From the NCBI RefSeq assembly GCF_012931985.1, contig NZ_JAAFGM010000001.1, forward strand, positions 268,665-332,664: a stretch of DNA of 64,000 nt, read 5' to 3'. The notes under the pieces are model-generated. The model ran no database searches, had not been told where the DNA came from, and saw only the letters and a program-made list of their open reading frames with translations. This document shows positions 33,663-42,615 of the stretch, piece by piece (the first letter of the stretch is position 1; each line of letters opens with the position of its first letter). This DNA is from Candidatus Roseilinea sp. NK_OTU-006. Its GTDB lineage: Bacteria; Chloroflexota; Anaerolineae; J036; Brachytrichaceae. Both the position numbers and the translations under genes were made by a program.

Positions 33663-35675
33663 GTGGTTGCTCGTCCGTCAGACTTATTCTCCGCCGCTTC
33701 GCTGGGCATGCTGCGCGTCGCGGCGATCGCGCCGGCCGTGCGCGTCGCCGACGTGGCGTTCAACGCGCGCGCGACTATCGCCGCGCTGGAGGTGGCGCGG
33801 GCGCATGGGTGTGCGCTGGCCGTTTGCCCTGAGCTGGGCATCACCGGCTACACTTGCGGCGACCTCTTCCGGCAGACCAGCTTGCTGGAAGCAGCGCAGT
33901 CTGGCCTGCGACAGGTCGCAGAAGCAGCCGGGCGGATCGGCATCGCCGCAGTCTTGGGGCTGCCCGTGCCGCTGGACGGGCGTGTGTTCAACTGCGCAGC
34001 GTTCGTGAGCGACGGGCGCGTGCTGGGTTTCGTGCCCAAAACTTACCTGCCGAACTACAGCGAGTTCTACGAGCAGCGCTGGTTCAGTCCGGCGCAGTGT
34101 GCTACGGCGCAACACGTCGTGCTCGATGGCCAGGCCGTGCCCTTCGGCGCCGATCTGCTGTTCGTCGCTGAGGATATGCCGGACTGTGTGCTCGGCGTCG
34201 AAATCTGTGAAGACTTGTGGGCGGTCGAGCCGCCCAGCGGCCCCATGGCCCGCGCTGGTGCCACGGTGCTGCTCAACCCATCGGCCAGCCCGGAACAACT
34301 CGGCAAGGCGGACTATCGGCGCGACCTGGTGCGACAGCAATCGGCGCGCTGCATCGCCGGCTACCTGTATGCGGGGTCGGGGCCGGGTGAATCTACCACC
34401 GACGTGGTGTATAGCGGGCATGCGCTCGTGTGCGAGAACGGCCAACTGTTAGCCGAGACCGAGCGCTTTCACTTCGACACTCAAGTCGCCATCGCCGATC
34501 TTGATCTACAACGCCTGCGCCATGACCGCTGGCTCAACACCACCTACCGGGCGGCCGGCGGGTCGCATGCCTTTCGCGTGATTCCCTTTCGCCTGGGCGA
34601 TGCTCAGACAAACATCTTGTGGCGCGCGCTGCGTCGGCCGATCCCGCAAATGCCGTTCGTGCCAAGCGATCGGGCGGCGCGCGCTCAGCACTGCCGCGAA
34701 ATCTTCGCCATTCAGTCCACCGGCCTGGCCAAGCGACTGCTGCACACCGGGGCGCGCCGGGTGACCATCGGCGTCTCCGGTGGGCTGGATTCGACGCTGG
34801 CGCTGCTCGTGACGGCGCGCGCCTTTGACAAGCTCGGCCTGCCGCGCGAAGGTATCACTGCCATCACGATGCCCGGGTTCGGCACCACCGAGCGCACGCG
34901 CAGCAACGCTTGGGCGCTGATGCAGGCTTTGGGCGTCACGGCGCGCGAAATTCCCATCCACATGGCTGTCGGCCAGCATTTCGCCGACATCGGCCACGAC
35001 CCAGATCAACACGACGTGACCTACGAGAACGCACAGGCGCGTGAGCGCACACAGATCCTGATGGACGTGGCCAACCAGATCGGCGGCTTTGTCGTCGGCA
35101 CCGGCGACCTGAGCGAGCTGGCGCTGGGCTGGGCCACCTTCAACGGCGACCACATGAGCATGTATCACGTCAACGCCGGCGTGCCGAAGACCCTGGTGCG
35201 CTACATGGTGGATTGGTGCGCCGACGAGGAGTTCAGCGGCGAAACATCGCGCGTGCTGCGCGACATCAGCGCCTCGCCCATCACGCCCGAGCTGCTGCCG
35301 CTGAAGGACGGCCGGCTGCAACAAGAGACCGAAGCGACCATCGGCCCCTACGTGTTGCACGACTTCTTCCTGTTCTATCATGTGCGCTACGGCTATGCGC
35401 CGCGCAAGGTGTTCTTCTTGGCGCGTCATGCGTTCGGTAGCTCATCGGGGCGCGGCTATGATGATGAAACAATCCTCAGGTGGCTGCGCGTGTTCTACCG
35501 GCGGTTCTTCGCGCAGCAGTTCAAGCGCAGCGCCATGCCCGACGGGCCAAAGGTCGGCTCGGTCGCGCTGTCGCCGCGCGGCGACTGGCGCATGCCCAGC
35601 GACGCTCAGGCGGCATTGTGGGAGCGTGATGTTGAGGCAGTGCAAACGGCGCTGGCGTTGCCGGCAGGCGCCTAA
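33663..35675 (+). CDS. nadE: Glutamine-hydrolysing NAD+ synthase
   Basis: 670 residues. The N-terminal nitrilase-type glutaminase (to about residue 290) shows Glu in [15 protein letters not shown], Lys in [10 protein letters not shown] and Cys in [10 protein letters not shown]. The C-terminal synthetase has the PP-loop [12 protein letters not shown]. It converts nicotinic acid adenine dinucleotide to NAD+ with ammonia from glutamine. Length and linker match the two-domain type found in Mycobacterium. It starts with GTG; an ATG sixteen codons on ([10 protein letters not shown]) is an alternative. Confidence 0.95.
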   Translation: MVARPSDLFSAASLGMLRVAAIAPAVRVADVAFNARATIAALEVARAHGCALAVCPELGITGYTCGDLFRQTSLLEAAQSGLRQVAEAAGRIGIAAVLGLPVPLDGRVFNCAAFVSDGRVLGFVPKTYLPNYSEFYEQRWFSPAQCATAQHVVLDGQAVPFGADLLFVAEDMPDCVLGVEICEDLWAVEPPSGPMARAGATVLLNPSASPEQLGKADYRRDLVRQQSARCIAGYLYAGSGPGESTTDVVYSGHALVCENGQLLAETERFHFDTQVAIADLDLQRLRHDRWLNTTYRAAGGSHAFRVIPFRLGDAQTNILWRALRRPIPQMPFVPSDRAARAQHCREIFAIQSTGLAKRLLHTGARRVTIGVSGGLDSTLALLVTARAFDKLGLPREGITAITMPGFGTTERTRSNAWALMQALGVTAREIPIHMAVGQHFADIGHDPDQHDVTYENAQARERTQILMDVANQIGGFVVGTGDLSELALGWATFNGDHMSMYHVNAGVPKTLVRYMVDWCADEEFSGETSRVLRDISASPITPELLPLKDGRLQQETEATIGPYVLHDFFLFYHVRYGYAPRKVFFLARHAFGSSSGRGYDDETILRWLRVFYRRFFAQQFKRSAMPDGPKVGSVALSPRGDWRMPSDAQAALWERDVEAVQTALALPAGA

Positions 35676-35742
35676 ACCTTAAAAACCGTCCCCGTCGAGC
35701 GCTATCATTGGCACGGAGAGACAGTAGAACAACTACAGTGCT

Positions 35743-36018
35743 ATGCCGATCTACGAATATCATTGCGCCCAATGCGGAGAGAGGTTCGAGCGTTGGTTCG
35801 CCTCTCATCAGAAGGCGCCGAAGGGTGGGGGCGCCTGCCCGTTTTGCAACAGCCGGCGCGTCCGTCGCTTGATCTCGGCGGCGCGCGTTAGGTCCGGCGA
35901 CGCGACAAGCGCAAGCGACGCAGCAGAAGGTGACGACTCACCGACGCCCACCGGCCTGCTCGGTCGTAAAGAGATCGCCGAAATCACCAGGCGGCGTCAG
36001 AAGATGGGCGTAGGGTAG
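35743..36018 (+). CDS. FmdB-type zinc-ribbon protein
   Basis: 91 residues. The N-terminus MPIYEYHCAQCGERFE and the second knuckle CPFCNSRRVRRLIS form the short FmdB/CxxC zinc ribbon. The C-terminal half is polar and low in complexity. The family is linked to regulation in one methanogen-related case, but the function here is unknown. Its stop codon shares one base with the tag start, so both genes are co-translated. Confidence 0.85.
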   Translation: MPIYEYHCAQCGERFERWFASHQKAPKGGGACPFCNSRRVRRLISAARVRSGDATSASDAAEGDDSPTPTGLLGRKEIAEITRRRQKMGVG

Positions 36019-36569
36019 TGGCAAGCTACTGCGAATACGTGCGCTCGCCCAAGGCGCACCCGATCCATCGTTGGTATCACGATCACGAGCACGGTTTCCC
36101 TGTGCACGATGACAACGCCTTGTTCGAGCGACTGGTGTTGGAGATCAACCAGGCTGGCCTGTCGTGGGACGTGGTGCTGCGCAAGCTGGAGCATTTTCGG
36201 CGCGCCTATAGCGGGTTCGATGTGGACGCCGTCGCAGCTTACGGCGAGGCCGACCGCGCGCGCCTGCTGGCCGACCCCGGCATCGTCCGCAACCGACTGA
36301 AGATCAACGCCGCGATCGAAAATGCGCGGCGCATCGTCGCGCTGCGCGCGAACTACGGCTCATTCCAGGGATGGCTGGAGGCGCATCATCCGCTCCGCAG
36401 GGAGGAGTGGGTGAAGCGCTTTAGGCAGAACTTCGTCTTCACCGGCGGCGAGATCGTCAACGAATTCCTGATGAGCACCGGCTACTTGCCGGGCGCGCAT
36501 GACGAAGACTGCCCGATCTTCGCGCGCATCGCTGCCCTCCGTCCGCCCTGGATGCGCGCGTCGCGCTGA
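36018..36569 (+). CDS. tag: DNA-3-methyladenine glycosylase I (Tag family)
   Basis: 183 residues. RWYHDHEHGFPVHDDNALFERLVLEINQAGLSW is the family core, although the usual EWG reads EHG. Zinc ligands are visible as an N-terminal Cys5/His pair and a C-terminal AHDEDCP. Tag removes alkylated adenine from DNA in base-excision repair. Its GTG start overlaps the fmdB-like stop. It converges with the DUF4397 gene with a 1-bp gap. Confidence 0.85.
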   Translation: MASYCEYVRSPKAHPIHRWYHDHEHGFPVHDDNALFERLVLEINQAGLSWDVVLRKLEHFRRAYSGFDVDAVAAYGEADRARLLADPGIVRNRLKINAAIENARRIVALRANYGSFQGWLEAHHPLRREEWVKRFRQNFVFTGGEIVNEFLMSTGYLPGAHDEDCPIFARIAALRPPWMRASR

Positions 36570-36570
36570 A

Positions 36571-37284
36571 TCAACGATCGGGCTCGATGAAGGTGATCAG
36601 CGGCGCTGTGATCCCCCGCGCTGTGGCGTCCATGGTCGTTGCTGCGCTTGGCGCCAGCACGTAGATCGTCTTGCGCTCGCGCGAGCGGAAGGTGAGCGCG
36701 CCCAGCGCAGCCAGTGCAGTTGGGGTTCCTGCCTCTCGCAACTCGAGCGTGTAGGCGCCGGCGGGTTGCGTCGTGGTTTGCGCCGTGGGAAAGCCAACGT
36801 TAAAGAGCCACACGGCGCCGCCCGTCACCGCCAAGTCTACTTCGCCGACATCTACCGCTAAATGCGCCACGCGCAAGCTGAACCGACCGGCCGGCGGTGT
36901 CGTTGGATTTTCCAGCGCGACGACCTGTAACTGCTGTAGCCGGTTGGCGAGTGCGATCACGTAGCTCCGGCTGAACGCCATGGTGATGTTTGAACTCACC
37001 AGCGGCGCAGTCGTATTCGGATCGGCGCCGGCCGGGAAGGCGCGCACCAACACGATAGTTGCCGCAATACACCACCGCCTTTGGCTGAACTGGGTGTAGG
37101 CGATGCCATCGGCTACCCGCGTGCGGTTGACGTACACGTCCAAATTCGACGCATCCGGGGAGGCGTGCAAAATACGAAAACAGGCCGACCGGGTGACGGC
37201 GCGCGTCACGCCGGTATTCGAGAGCAGCATTGCGCCCGCCAGGGCGGTCAATGCCAGGATGCGCAGCGGGGAAATCATCGCCAA
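36571..37284 (-). CDS. Exported DUF4397 protein
   Basis: 237 residues. The signal peptide ends near residue 29. FRILHASPDASNLDVYVN and VADGIAYTQFS are the typical DUF4397 motifs, and a second, weaker repeat begins at SLRVAHLAVDVGEVDLAV. The fold is a predicted beta-sandwich of extracytoplasmic proteins with no known function. It starts 32 bp from the divergent DUF402-CinA gene; ATG 37278 is an alternative start. Confidence 0.8.
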   Translation of the reverse strand: MAMISPLRILALTALAGAMLLSNTGVTRAVTRSACFRILHASPDASNLDVYVNRTRVADGIAYTQFSQRRWCIAATIVLVRAFPAGADPNTTAPLVSSNITMAFSRSYVIALANRLQQLQVVALENPTTPPAGRFSLRVAHLAVDVGEVDLAVTGGAVWLFNVGFPTAQTTTQPAGAYTLELREAGTPTALAALGALTFRSRERKTIYVLAPSAATTMDATARGITAPLITFIEPDR

Positions 37285-37302
37285 TCGCTAACCACCCGTC
37301 AG

Positions 37303-37308
37303 TATAAT
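37303..37308 (+). promoter_or_regulatory. -10 box TATAAT eight bases before the DUF402-CinA gene
   Basis: Perfect TATAAT, N8, ATG at 37317. It is the likely promoter of the DUF402-CinA, cysM and JAMM operon, with a leaderless first gene. Confidence 0.6.
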
Positions 37309-37316
37309 CTCGCCCT

Positions 37317-38279
37317 ATGCGCGTGCACAAATGCGACCATCGCAGCGAGCGCAAAGTCAGCTACGACGGCGAGGTGCTCTCGCGCGATGGTGAGCGCATC
37401 ACCCTGCGCGCCATTTGGACGCTGCCGACCCGGACCCTGCCCTATGTGACGCTCGAACAGGGGGATATCTTCATCGAAACCTTCTACACCAATCGTTGGT
37501 ATAACCTGTTTGAGATTCGCCATCGCCATGGTGACTTGAAGGGCTGGTATGCCGATGTCGCCCGGCCGGCGCGCATCGCAAACGACGGCATCGAGTGGGA
37601 CGACCTCGCCCTGGATATCTGGATGGATCCACAGGGGACGATGCTCATCCTGGACGAGGATGAATTCGAGGCGCTCGCGTGCGAACTGCCGCCCAACGAG
37701 GCGGCCAGCGCGCGCGGCGCCGTCGCGCTCATCCAGGACGAACTGCGCACGCAGTGGCGGCGCTTCGCGAACGACGCGATTGCGCATGCGCTGATCCAGC
37801 GCGGCTGGACGCTCGGCACGGCCGAATCGTGTACCGGCGGGCTGATCGGCAATGTGATCACCGACCGACCCGGCAGCTCGGCCTACTTCGCCGGCGGCAT
37901 TATCGCCTACAGCAATGGGATCAAGCAACGCGCGTTGGGTGTGCGCCAGGCGACGCTCCAGCAGCATGGCGCGGTGAGTGAGCCGTGTGCCCTGGAAATG
38001 GCGCGCGGTGTGCGCCGCGCGCTCGGCGTGGATGTCGGCGTGAGCGCGACCGGCATCGCCGGGCCAGACGGTGGCAGCGCCGATAAGCCGGTGGGCTTGA
38101 CCTACGTCGGCGTCAGTTCGCCGCTGGGCGAACAGGGCGAGCGCCACCTCGGGTCGCGCGACCGTATCGGCAACAAACAAGCGACCGCCGACGCCGCCCT
38201 GCGTCTGCTCATGCGCCACCTCGCCGCTCCCCCCGTGGCACATTCGAGCGCGCCAGCCGAATCCCCTCGTTCAGGATGA
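37317..38279 (+). CDS. DUF402-CinA fusion (nucleotide phosphatase-like plus NMN deamidase-like)
   Basis: 320 residues. Residues about 10-125 are a DUF402 domain: RWYNLFEIRHRHGDLKGWY, WDDLALDIWMDPQG and LDEDEFEAL. In the stand-alone Ntdp proteins this domain hydrolyses nucleoside di- and triphosphates. Residues about 150-305 are a CinA C-terminal (PncC) domain with AESCTGGLIGNVITDRPG, GAVSEPCALEMARG and ATGIAGPDGGS, which deamidates nicotinamide mononucleotide. Both halves look intact. The fusion suggests a combined nucleotide clean-up or NAD-salvage enzyme. One base separates it from cysM. Confidence 0.85.
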   Translation: MRVHKCDHRSERKVSYDGEVLSRDGERITLRAIWTLPTRTLPYVTLEQGDIFIETFYTNRWYNLFEIRHRHGDLKGWYADVARPARIANDGIEWDDLALDIWMDPQGTMLILDEDEFEALACELPPNEAASARGAVALIQDELRTQWRRFANDAIAHALIQRGWTLGTAESCTGGLIGNVITDRPGSSAYFAGGIIAYSNGIKQRALGVRQATLQQHGAVSEPCALEMARGVRRALGVDVGVSATGIAGPDGGSADKPVGLTYVGVSSPLGEQGERHLGSRDRIGNKQATADAALRLLMRHLAAPPVAHSSAPAESPRSG

Positions 38280-38280
38280 C

Positions 38281-39186
38281 ATGGGCGCTTCACTTCCGTC
38301 CGCGCTGGTGGACCTGGTCGGCAACACACCGCTCATTTCGCTCGCGCGCATCGCTGCGCATGTTGCGCCGGTCGAGATCTACGCCAAGGCCGAGTGGTTC
38401 AACCCGAGCGGCTCGGTCAAGGATCGCGCCGCGTGGAACATCGTCCGCACGGCGATTCAATCCGGGTATTTGACCCCGGAGAAAACGTTGCTGGATGCAA
38501 CCAGCGGCAACATGGGCATTGCCTATGCCATGCTCGGCGCGGCATTAGGGTATCGCGTCCATCTGGTCATGCCGGCCAATGTCACCCCTGAGCGCAAGGT
38601 GATCATGAACGCCTACGGCGCGGACATGACCTTCACCGACCCGATGGCCGGCAGCGATGGCGCCATCGAGAAGGCCCGCCAACTCTACGCTCAGTCGCCG
38701 GATGCGTTCTTCTACGCCAACCAGTATGACAACGACGCCAACTGGCTGGCTCACTACCACGGCACCGCCGAGGAAATCTGGCGGCAGACCCAAGGGCGCA
38801 TCACCCATTTCGTCGCCGCGTTGGGCACGGGCGGCACATTTACCGGTACCGGTCGCCGCCTGCGCGAGCTGAACCCGAAGATTCGCCTGATCTCGCTCCA
38901 GCCGGATTCGCCGCTCAACGCGATCGAAGGCTGGAAGCACATGCCGACGGCGATCCGGCCGCAGATTTACGACCCGGCCTTGGCCGATGAGAACATCGAG
39001 ATTGCGACCGAAGAAGCGCACTCCATGGCGCGACAACTCGCGCGCGAGGCGGGGCTGTTCGTCAGCCCATCCGCCGGCGGCGCCGTCGCCGGCGCACTCA
39101 GTGTGGCCGAACGCCTGAAGGAAGGCGTGATCGTCACCATCCTGGCCGACGCCGGCTACAAATACGTCAGCGAACGCTTCTGGTAG
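38281..39186 (+). CDS. cysM: CysM-type cysteine synthase
   Basis: 301 residues. The PLP lysine lies in NPSGSVKDRAAW, the substrate loop is TSGNMGIAYAM, and the phosphate loop is GTGGTFTGTG. The position next to a JAMM protease and a CysO-MoeZ protein matches the mycobacterial CysM pathway, in which O-phosphoserine reacts with CysO-thiocarboxylate. By context this is the likely reaction, although sulfide use cannot be excluded. AGGA four bases upstream serves as the ribosome-binding site. Confidence 0.9.
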   Translation: MGASLPSALVDLVGNTPLISLARIAAHVAPVEIYAKAEWFNPSGSVKDRAAWNIVRTAIQSGYLTPEKTLLDATSGNMGIAYAMLGAALGYRVHLVMPANVTPERKVIMNAYGADMTFTDPMAGSDGAIEKARQLYAQSPDAFFYANQYDNDANWLAHYHGTAEEIWRQTQGRITHFVAALGTGGTFTGTGRRLRELNPKIRLISLQPDSPLNAIEGWKHMPTAIRPQIYDPALADENIEIATEEAHSMARQLAREAGLFVSPSAGGAVAGALSVAERLKEGVIVTILADAGYKYVSERFW

Positions 39187-39197
39187 GCCAGGACATC

Positions 39198-39647
39198 ATG
39201 CTCACGATCTCGCGATCGCTCTTCGACAAAATGACCCGCCATCTGGAGGCCGGCTATCCCTACGAGGCCTGCGGCATCTTAATCGGCGAGATGGACGACC
39301 CCACTCATCCGAACCATCGGCTGGTGCGCGATGTCATTCTGGTCGCCAACGCTTGGGAAGCGGTGAGCGCGCGTGAAAGCCGGCGCAACCGCTACCTGAT
39401 TTCGCCGGATGAATACGTCAAGGCCGACCGAGAGGCCAGCCGGCGCGGCCTGGACATCGTGGGCGTCTTCCACTCACACCCCGATCACCCTTCGCAACCA
39501 TCGGAGATGGATCGCCGCCAGGCCTGGCCGGGCATTTCCTATCTCATCGTCTCGGTGCGCGGCGGCAAAGCGACGACGGCGCAGGCGTGGCTGCTGCGCA
39601 ACGAACGCGATGCGTTTGAGGAAGAGTCGCTCGTCATCAGCGACTAA
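39198..39647 (+). CDS. mec: JAMM/MPN+ metalloprotease of the Mec type
   Basis: 149 residues. The complete JAMM zinc motif is present: Glu23 in YEACGIL, then His92-x-His94-x10-Asp105 in VFHSHPDH..SEMD. In Mycobacterium, Mec removes cysteine from the C-terminus of CysO. The gene lies 11 bp after cysM with AGGA before the ATG. It may also cleave the internal Gly-Gly-Met junction of the CysO-MoeZ fusion at 40679; that part is inference. It overlaps the convergent hydrolase gene by 11 bp. Confidence 0.9.
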   Translation: MLTISRSLFDKMTRHLEAGYPYEACGILIGEMDDPTHPNHRLVRDVILVANAWEAVSARESRRNRYLISPDEYVKADREASRRGLDIVGVFHSHPDHPSQPSEMDRRQAWPGISYLIVSVRGGKATTAQAWLLRNERDAFEEESLVISD

Positions 39648-40605
39648 CGATCTCCACGGCGGCGTGCACCAGGCGTTGGAGTTCGCGCACCGGCGCAGCC
39701 ATACGCCGGTATGAATCGCACACGAGGAAGACGCAGGCCAAGCCGCGCCGAAAGTCCACCCACGGCGTGAATCCGTTGGCGCCCGGACTGCTCACCTGGA
39801 TGGCCTGCCCGCGTGCATCGGCGTTATCCCGCCAGACGCCCAGGCCGTACCCATCGCCGGGGAAGAGATTGGGCGAAGCGATGACCGGTGCGCCGAACGT
39901 GTGATCCTCGTGCATGAGCGCGACCAGCTCCGGCGCGAGCACGCGCGCGCCGTCGAGGGTGCCTCCGGCAGCGATCATGCGCACGAAGCGGCTGTAGTCG
40001 CGCAGGGTCGTGCGCAGGCCGCTGCCGATGCGAGGATGGTCGGCGGGTGGATCGCCGTAGTCGCTGGCCGTCATCCTCAACGGCTCGGCGATGCGCTCGT
40101 GAAACAACGCCGACCATGATCGGCCGGTCGCCACTTCAGCGATTCGCCCGATGACCTGAAACGCGCTTTCCCCATAGGCGAAAGCCTGTCCTGGCGCGGC
40201 AACCAAAGGCGACAGCGCGATTCGCTCGGCGCAGGCAGCCAACGAGTGCGCAGCATGGCCGGCGCACGGCGCCCGTCCCGGCGGCAGGCCGGACGTGTGC
40301 GCCAGCAAGTGACGCAGCGTCATCGTGGACTTGTCGCCATCAAAGCCCATCAGGTAATCTGAGGCGCGCTCGTCGAGGTGAAGCATGCCATCGCTCATCA
40401 ACGATGCGATCACTGCTGCGCTCACCCATTTCGAGCCCGAAGCGACGGCGACGCGCATATCGGGGGAATAGCTGCCGAATGCGCGTTCGTAGATCAACGT
40501 GCCGCGATGAGCGATGGACAATGCGGCGCCGTTGAGCGGCGTGCGCGCAATCAGCCCCTGAATGTGCGCCTCGATCTTGGAGAAGTCGTAGCTCACCCTG
40601 CCCAT
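39637..40605 (-). CDS. Serine hydrolase of the beta-lactamase/class C esterase family
   Basis: 322 residues. The nucleophile motif SGSK (S-x-x-K), YGES in place of the usual Y-x-N, and conserved LLAHTSGLPPG and TGRSW are seen. No signal peptide is found, so a cytoplasmic esterase or peptidase is more likely than a true beta-lactamase. It interrupts the sulfur-carrier locus on the opposite strand and shows no obvious link to it. Confidence 0.82.
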   Translation of the reverse strand: MGRVSYDFSKIEAHIQGLIARTPLNGAALSIAHRGTLIYERAFGSYSPDMRVAVASGSKWVSAAVIASLMSDGMLHLDERASDYLMGFDGDKSTMTLRHLLAHTSGLPPGRAPCAGHAAHSLAACAERIALSPLVAAPGQAFAYGESAFQVIGRIAEVATGRSWSALFHERIAEPLRMTASDYGDPPADHPRIGSGLRTTLRDYSRFVRMIAAGGTLDGARVLAPELVALMHEDHTFGAPVIASPNLFPGDGYGLGVWRDNADARGQAIQVSSPGANGFTPWVDFRRGLACVFLVCDSYRRMAAPVRELQRLVHAAVEIVSR

Positions 40606-40665
40606 TATCGCCGCCGGCGCAAACCGGAGACCAGTGCCGACCCTGCCCGCGTGCGCGAAATCAGG

Positions 40666-40671
40666 TATCCT
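40666..40671 (+). promoter_or_regulatory. -10 box TATCCT seven bases before the CysO-MoeZ gene
   Basis: TATCCT, N7, ATG at 40679. It supports this start and a separate transcript for the fusion gene. Confidence 0.45.
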
Positions 40672-40678
40672 TCAGCGC

Positions 40679-42145
40679 ATGTCAATCACCATTCGCATTC
40701 CCACCCCGCTGCGGCCCTATGTGGGTGGGGCGAAAGAGATCACCGGCAACACCGGCACCGTCGCCGAGGTGCTCGCTGCGCTAAGCGCGACCTATCCCGA
40801 GCTGAAGCGCCATCTGTTTAACGACGAGGGCAAGTTGCGCTCGTTCGTCAACGTGTATCTCGGCGACGAGGATATCCGCTACTTGCAAGGGACGGACACG
40901 TTGGTTCCCGACGGCGCGACGTTGAGCATCGTGCCGAGCGTGGCAGGCGGCATGGCGCCGGTTGTGGCCGAGCTAAGCGGCGTCCACCTTTCCAACGACG
41001 AGATCCGCCGCTATTCGCGCCACCTGATCCTGCCCGAGATTGCCATGAGCGGTCAAAAGAAGCTCAAACAGGCCAGCGTGCTGCTGGTTGGCGTAGGCGG
41101 GCTGGGCGCGCCAGCGGCGATGTACCTCGCCGCGGCCGGCGTCGGCCATCTCGGCATCGTGGACTTCGACGTGGTGGACGAGTCGAATTTGCAACGCCAG
41201 ATCATCCACGGCCAAAGCACCGTCGGCAAGCCCAAGCTGCAGAGCGCCGCGCAGCGCATCCAGGACATCAACCCTTTCGTGGAAGTGACCGGCTATGAAG
41301 AGCCGCTGACCCGCCAGAACGCCCTGCGCATCTTCGCCGACTACGACGTGATCGTGGACGGCACCGACAACTTCCCCACGCGCTATCTGGTCAACGACGC
41401 CTGTGTGTTGCTCGGCAAGCCGAACGTGTATGGCAGCATCTTTCGCTTCGAGGGCCAGGCTTCGGTGTTCTGGGCCAAACACGGCCCGTGCTACCGATGC
41501 CTCTACCCGGAACCGCCGCCGCCCGGCCTGGTGCCCTCATGCGCAGAGGGCGGCGTGCTGGGCGTGCTGCCCGGCGTAATCGGCGTGATCCAGGCCACCG
41601 AGGCGATCAAGCTCATCACCGGCATCGGCGAGCCGCTGATCGGCCGGCTGCTGCTCTACGACGCGCTGGAGATGCGCTTCCGCGAGCTGAAGCTGCGCAA
41701 AGATCCGGCCTGCCCCATCTGCGGCGAGCACCCCACGGTGCGCGAGCTGATAGACTACGACGCGTTCTGCGGCATGCCCTCACGCAACGCGGCAACGTCG
41801 GACGCCGGGCACGGTGTGCCGGAGATCACCGTGCACGAACTCAAGCAGCGCATCGAAGCCGGCTTGGAGCAGACCAACACCATCCTGATTGACGTGCGCG
41901 AGCCATACGAATGGCAGATTGCCCACCTGGACGCCGCACGGCTCATTCCCAAAGGCGAGATTCAAAATCACCTACACGAACTGAGCCAGGCCGACGAAAT
42001 CCTGGTGCACTGTCGCAGCGGCGCGCGCAGCGCCGATGTGGTGAGGTTCCTGATCCACGACGTCGGCTTTCGCAAGGTGAAGAACGTCAAAGGCGGCATT
42101 CTGGCCTGGGCGCGCGAGATTGACCCGCGTATGCCAGTGTATTAA
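40679..42145 (+). CDS. CysO-like sulfur carrier fused to MoeZ-type E1 and rhodanese
   Basis: 488 residues. Residues 1-91 are a ubiquitin-fold carrier very like CysO (IPTPLRPYVGG, SFVNVYLGDEDIRYL, ending SVAGG at 87-91). With no stop codon, Met92 begins a ThiF/MoeB-type E1 domain (RRYSRHLILPEI, VGVGGLGAPAA) with active-site Cys288 and zinc pairs Cys271/274 and Cys345/348. Residues from about 388 are a rhodanese with Cys445 in VHCRSGARS. The E1 half adenylates the carrier Gly-Gly and the rhodanese supplies sulfur. Here that Gly-Gly is internal and must be freed first, or the enzyme works only on other carriers. Confidence 0.93.
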   Translation: MSITIRIPTPLRPYVGGAKEITGNTGTVAEVLAALSATYPELKRHLFNDEGKLRSFVNVYLGDEDIRYLQGTDTLVPDGATLSIVPSVAGGMAPVVAELSGVHLSNDEIRRYSRHLILPEIAMSGQKKLKQASVLLVGVGGLGAPAAMYLAAAGVGHLGIVDFDVVDESNLQRQIIHGQSTVGKPKLQSAAQRIQDINPFVEVTGYEEPLTRQNALRIFADYDVIVDGTDNFPTRYLVNDACVLLGKPNVYGSIFRFEGQASVFWAKHGPCYRCLYPEPPPPGLVPSCAEGGVLGVLPGVIGVIQATEAIKLITGIGEPLIGRLLLYDALEMRFRELKLRKDPACPICGEHPTVRELIDYDAFCGMPSRNAATSDAGHGVPEITVHELKQRIEAGLEQTNTILIDVREPYEWQIAHLDAARLIPKGEIQNHLHELSQADEILVHCRSGARSADVVRFLIHDVGFRKVKNVKGGILAWAREIDPRMPVY

Positions 42146-42152
42146 TCGCCCA

Positions 42153-42545
42153 TCAACGCACGGCGGCGGCTAAGTTGGCCGCGCCGGCGAAGGCGATGGC
42201 TACGCCGGCCAGGGCCAATGCACCCGGCACAACCCACAGCCGCAGCGGAGAGGCGACCTGAGCAATCTCTGGATAGGTGGGGTCGTAGATCACCGTCACC
42301 TGCTCGCCCACTTCGTGGTCTGCGGCGCGCGCGAGCGGCGCCTCGACCGGCCGGCCGTCGCGCGTGGTAAACCGCAGCGCGGCCGGTGGAGACGATGCCC
42401 CCTCGCCTTGCGGCGCGCTCGACGCATGAATGGTCGCCGTCGCCGAGTAAGACAACGACCGGCGCAGCAGCACGATGCCGGCGGCAGCCAACAAGCACCC
42501 AACAACGATGAGCGGCATGGCGATCATCAAGCGTATAGGATCCAT
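42153..42545 (-). CDS. DUF3592-type membrane protein
   Basis: 130 residues with a hydrophobic helix at each end (about 5-28 and 104-128). Between them lies an extracytoplasmic or cytoplasmic domain with VEAPLARAADHEVGEQVTVIYDP, the DUF3592 signature. Function unknown. The ATG at 42545 fits the family length; no clear ribosome-binding site is seen. It converges with the CysO-MoeZ gene. Confidence 0.75.
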   Translation of the reverse strand: MDPIRLMIAMPLIVVGCLLAAAGIVLLRRSLSYSATATIHASSAPQGEGASSPPAALRFTTRDGRPVEAPLARAADHEVGEQVTVIYDPTYPEIAQVASPLRLWVVPGALALAGVAIAFAGAANLAAAVR

Positions 42546-42615
42546 AGCCAATAGTGTGAACCTATCTCGCGCAACCGGCAACTCCCCGAGCGCCCTGACC
42601 CCGGCTTGATTCGGC

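Noticed and set aside
34506..35429. 307-codon minus-strand frame opposite nadE
   Set aside because: It lies wholly inside the NAD synthase catalytic domains; low-complexity His/Gln/Arg-rich translation typical of antisense frames.
37299..38243. 314-codon minus-strand frame opposite the DUF402-CinA gene
   Set aside because: Antisense of a gene with two intact domains and a promoter.
39637..40605. Serine hydrolase as part of the sulfur-carrier system
   Set aside because: It is on the opposite strand with its own fold and shows no known link to CysO pathways; treated as a bystander.
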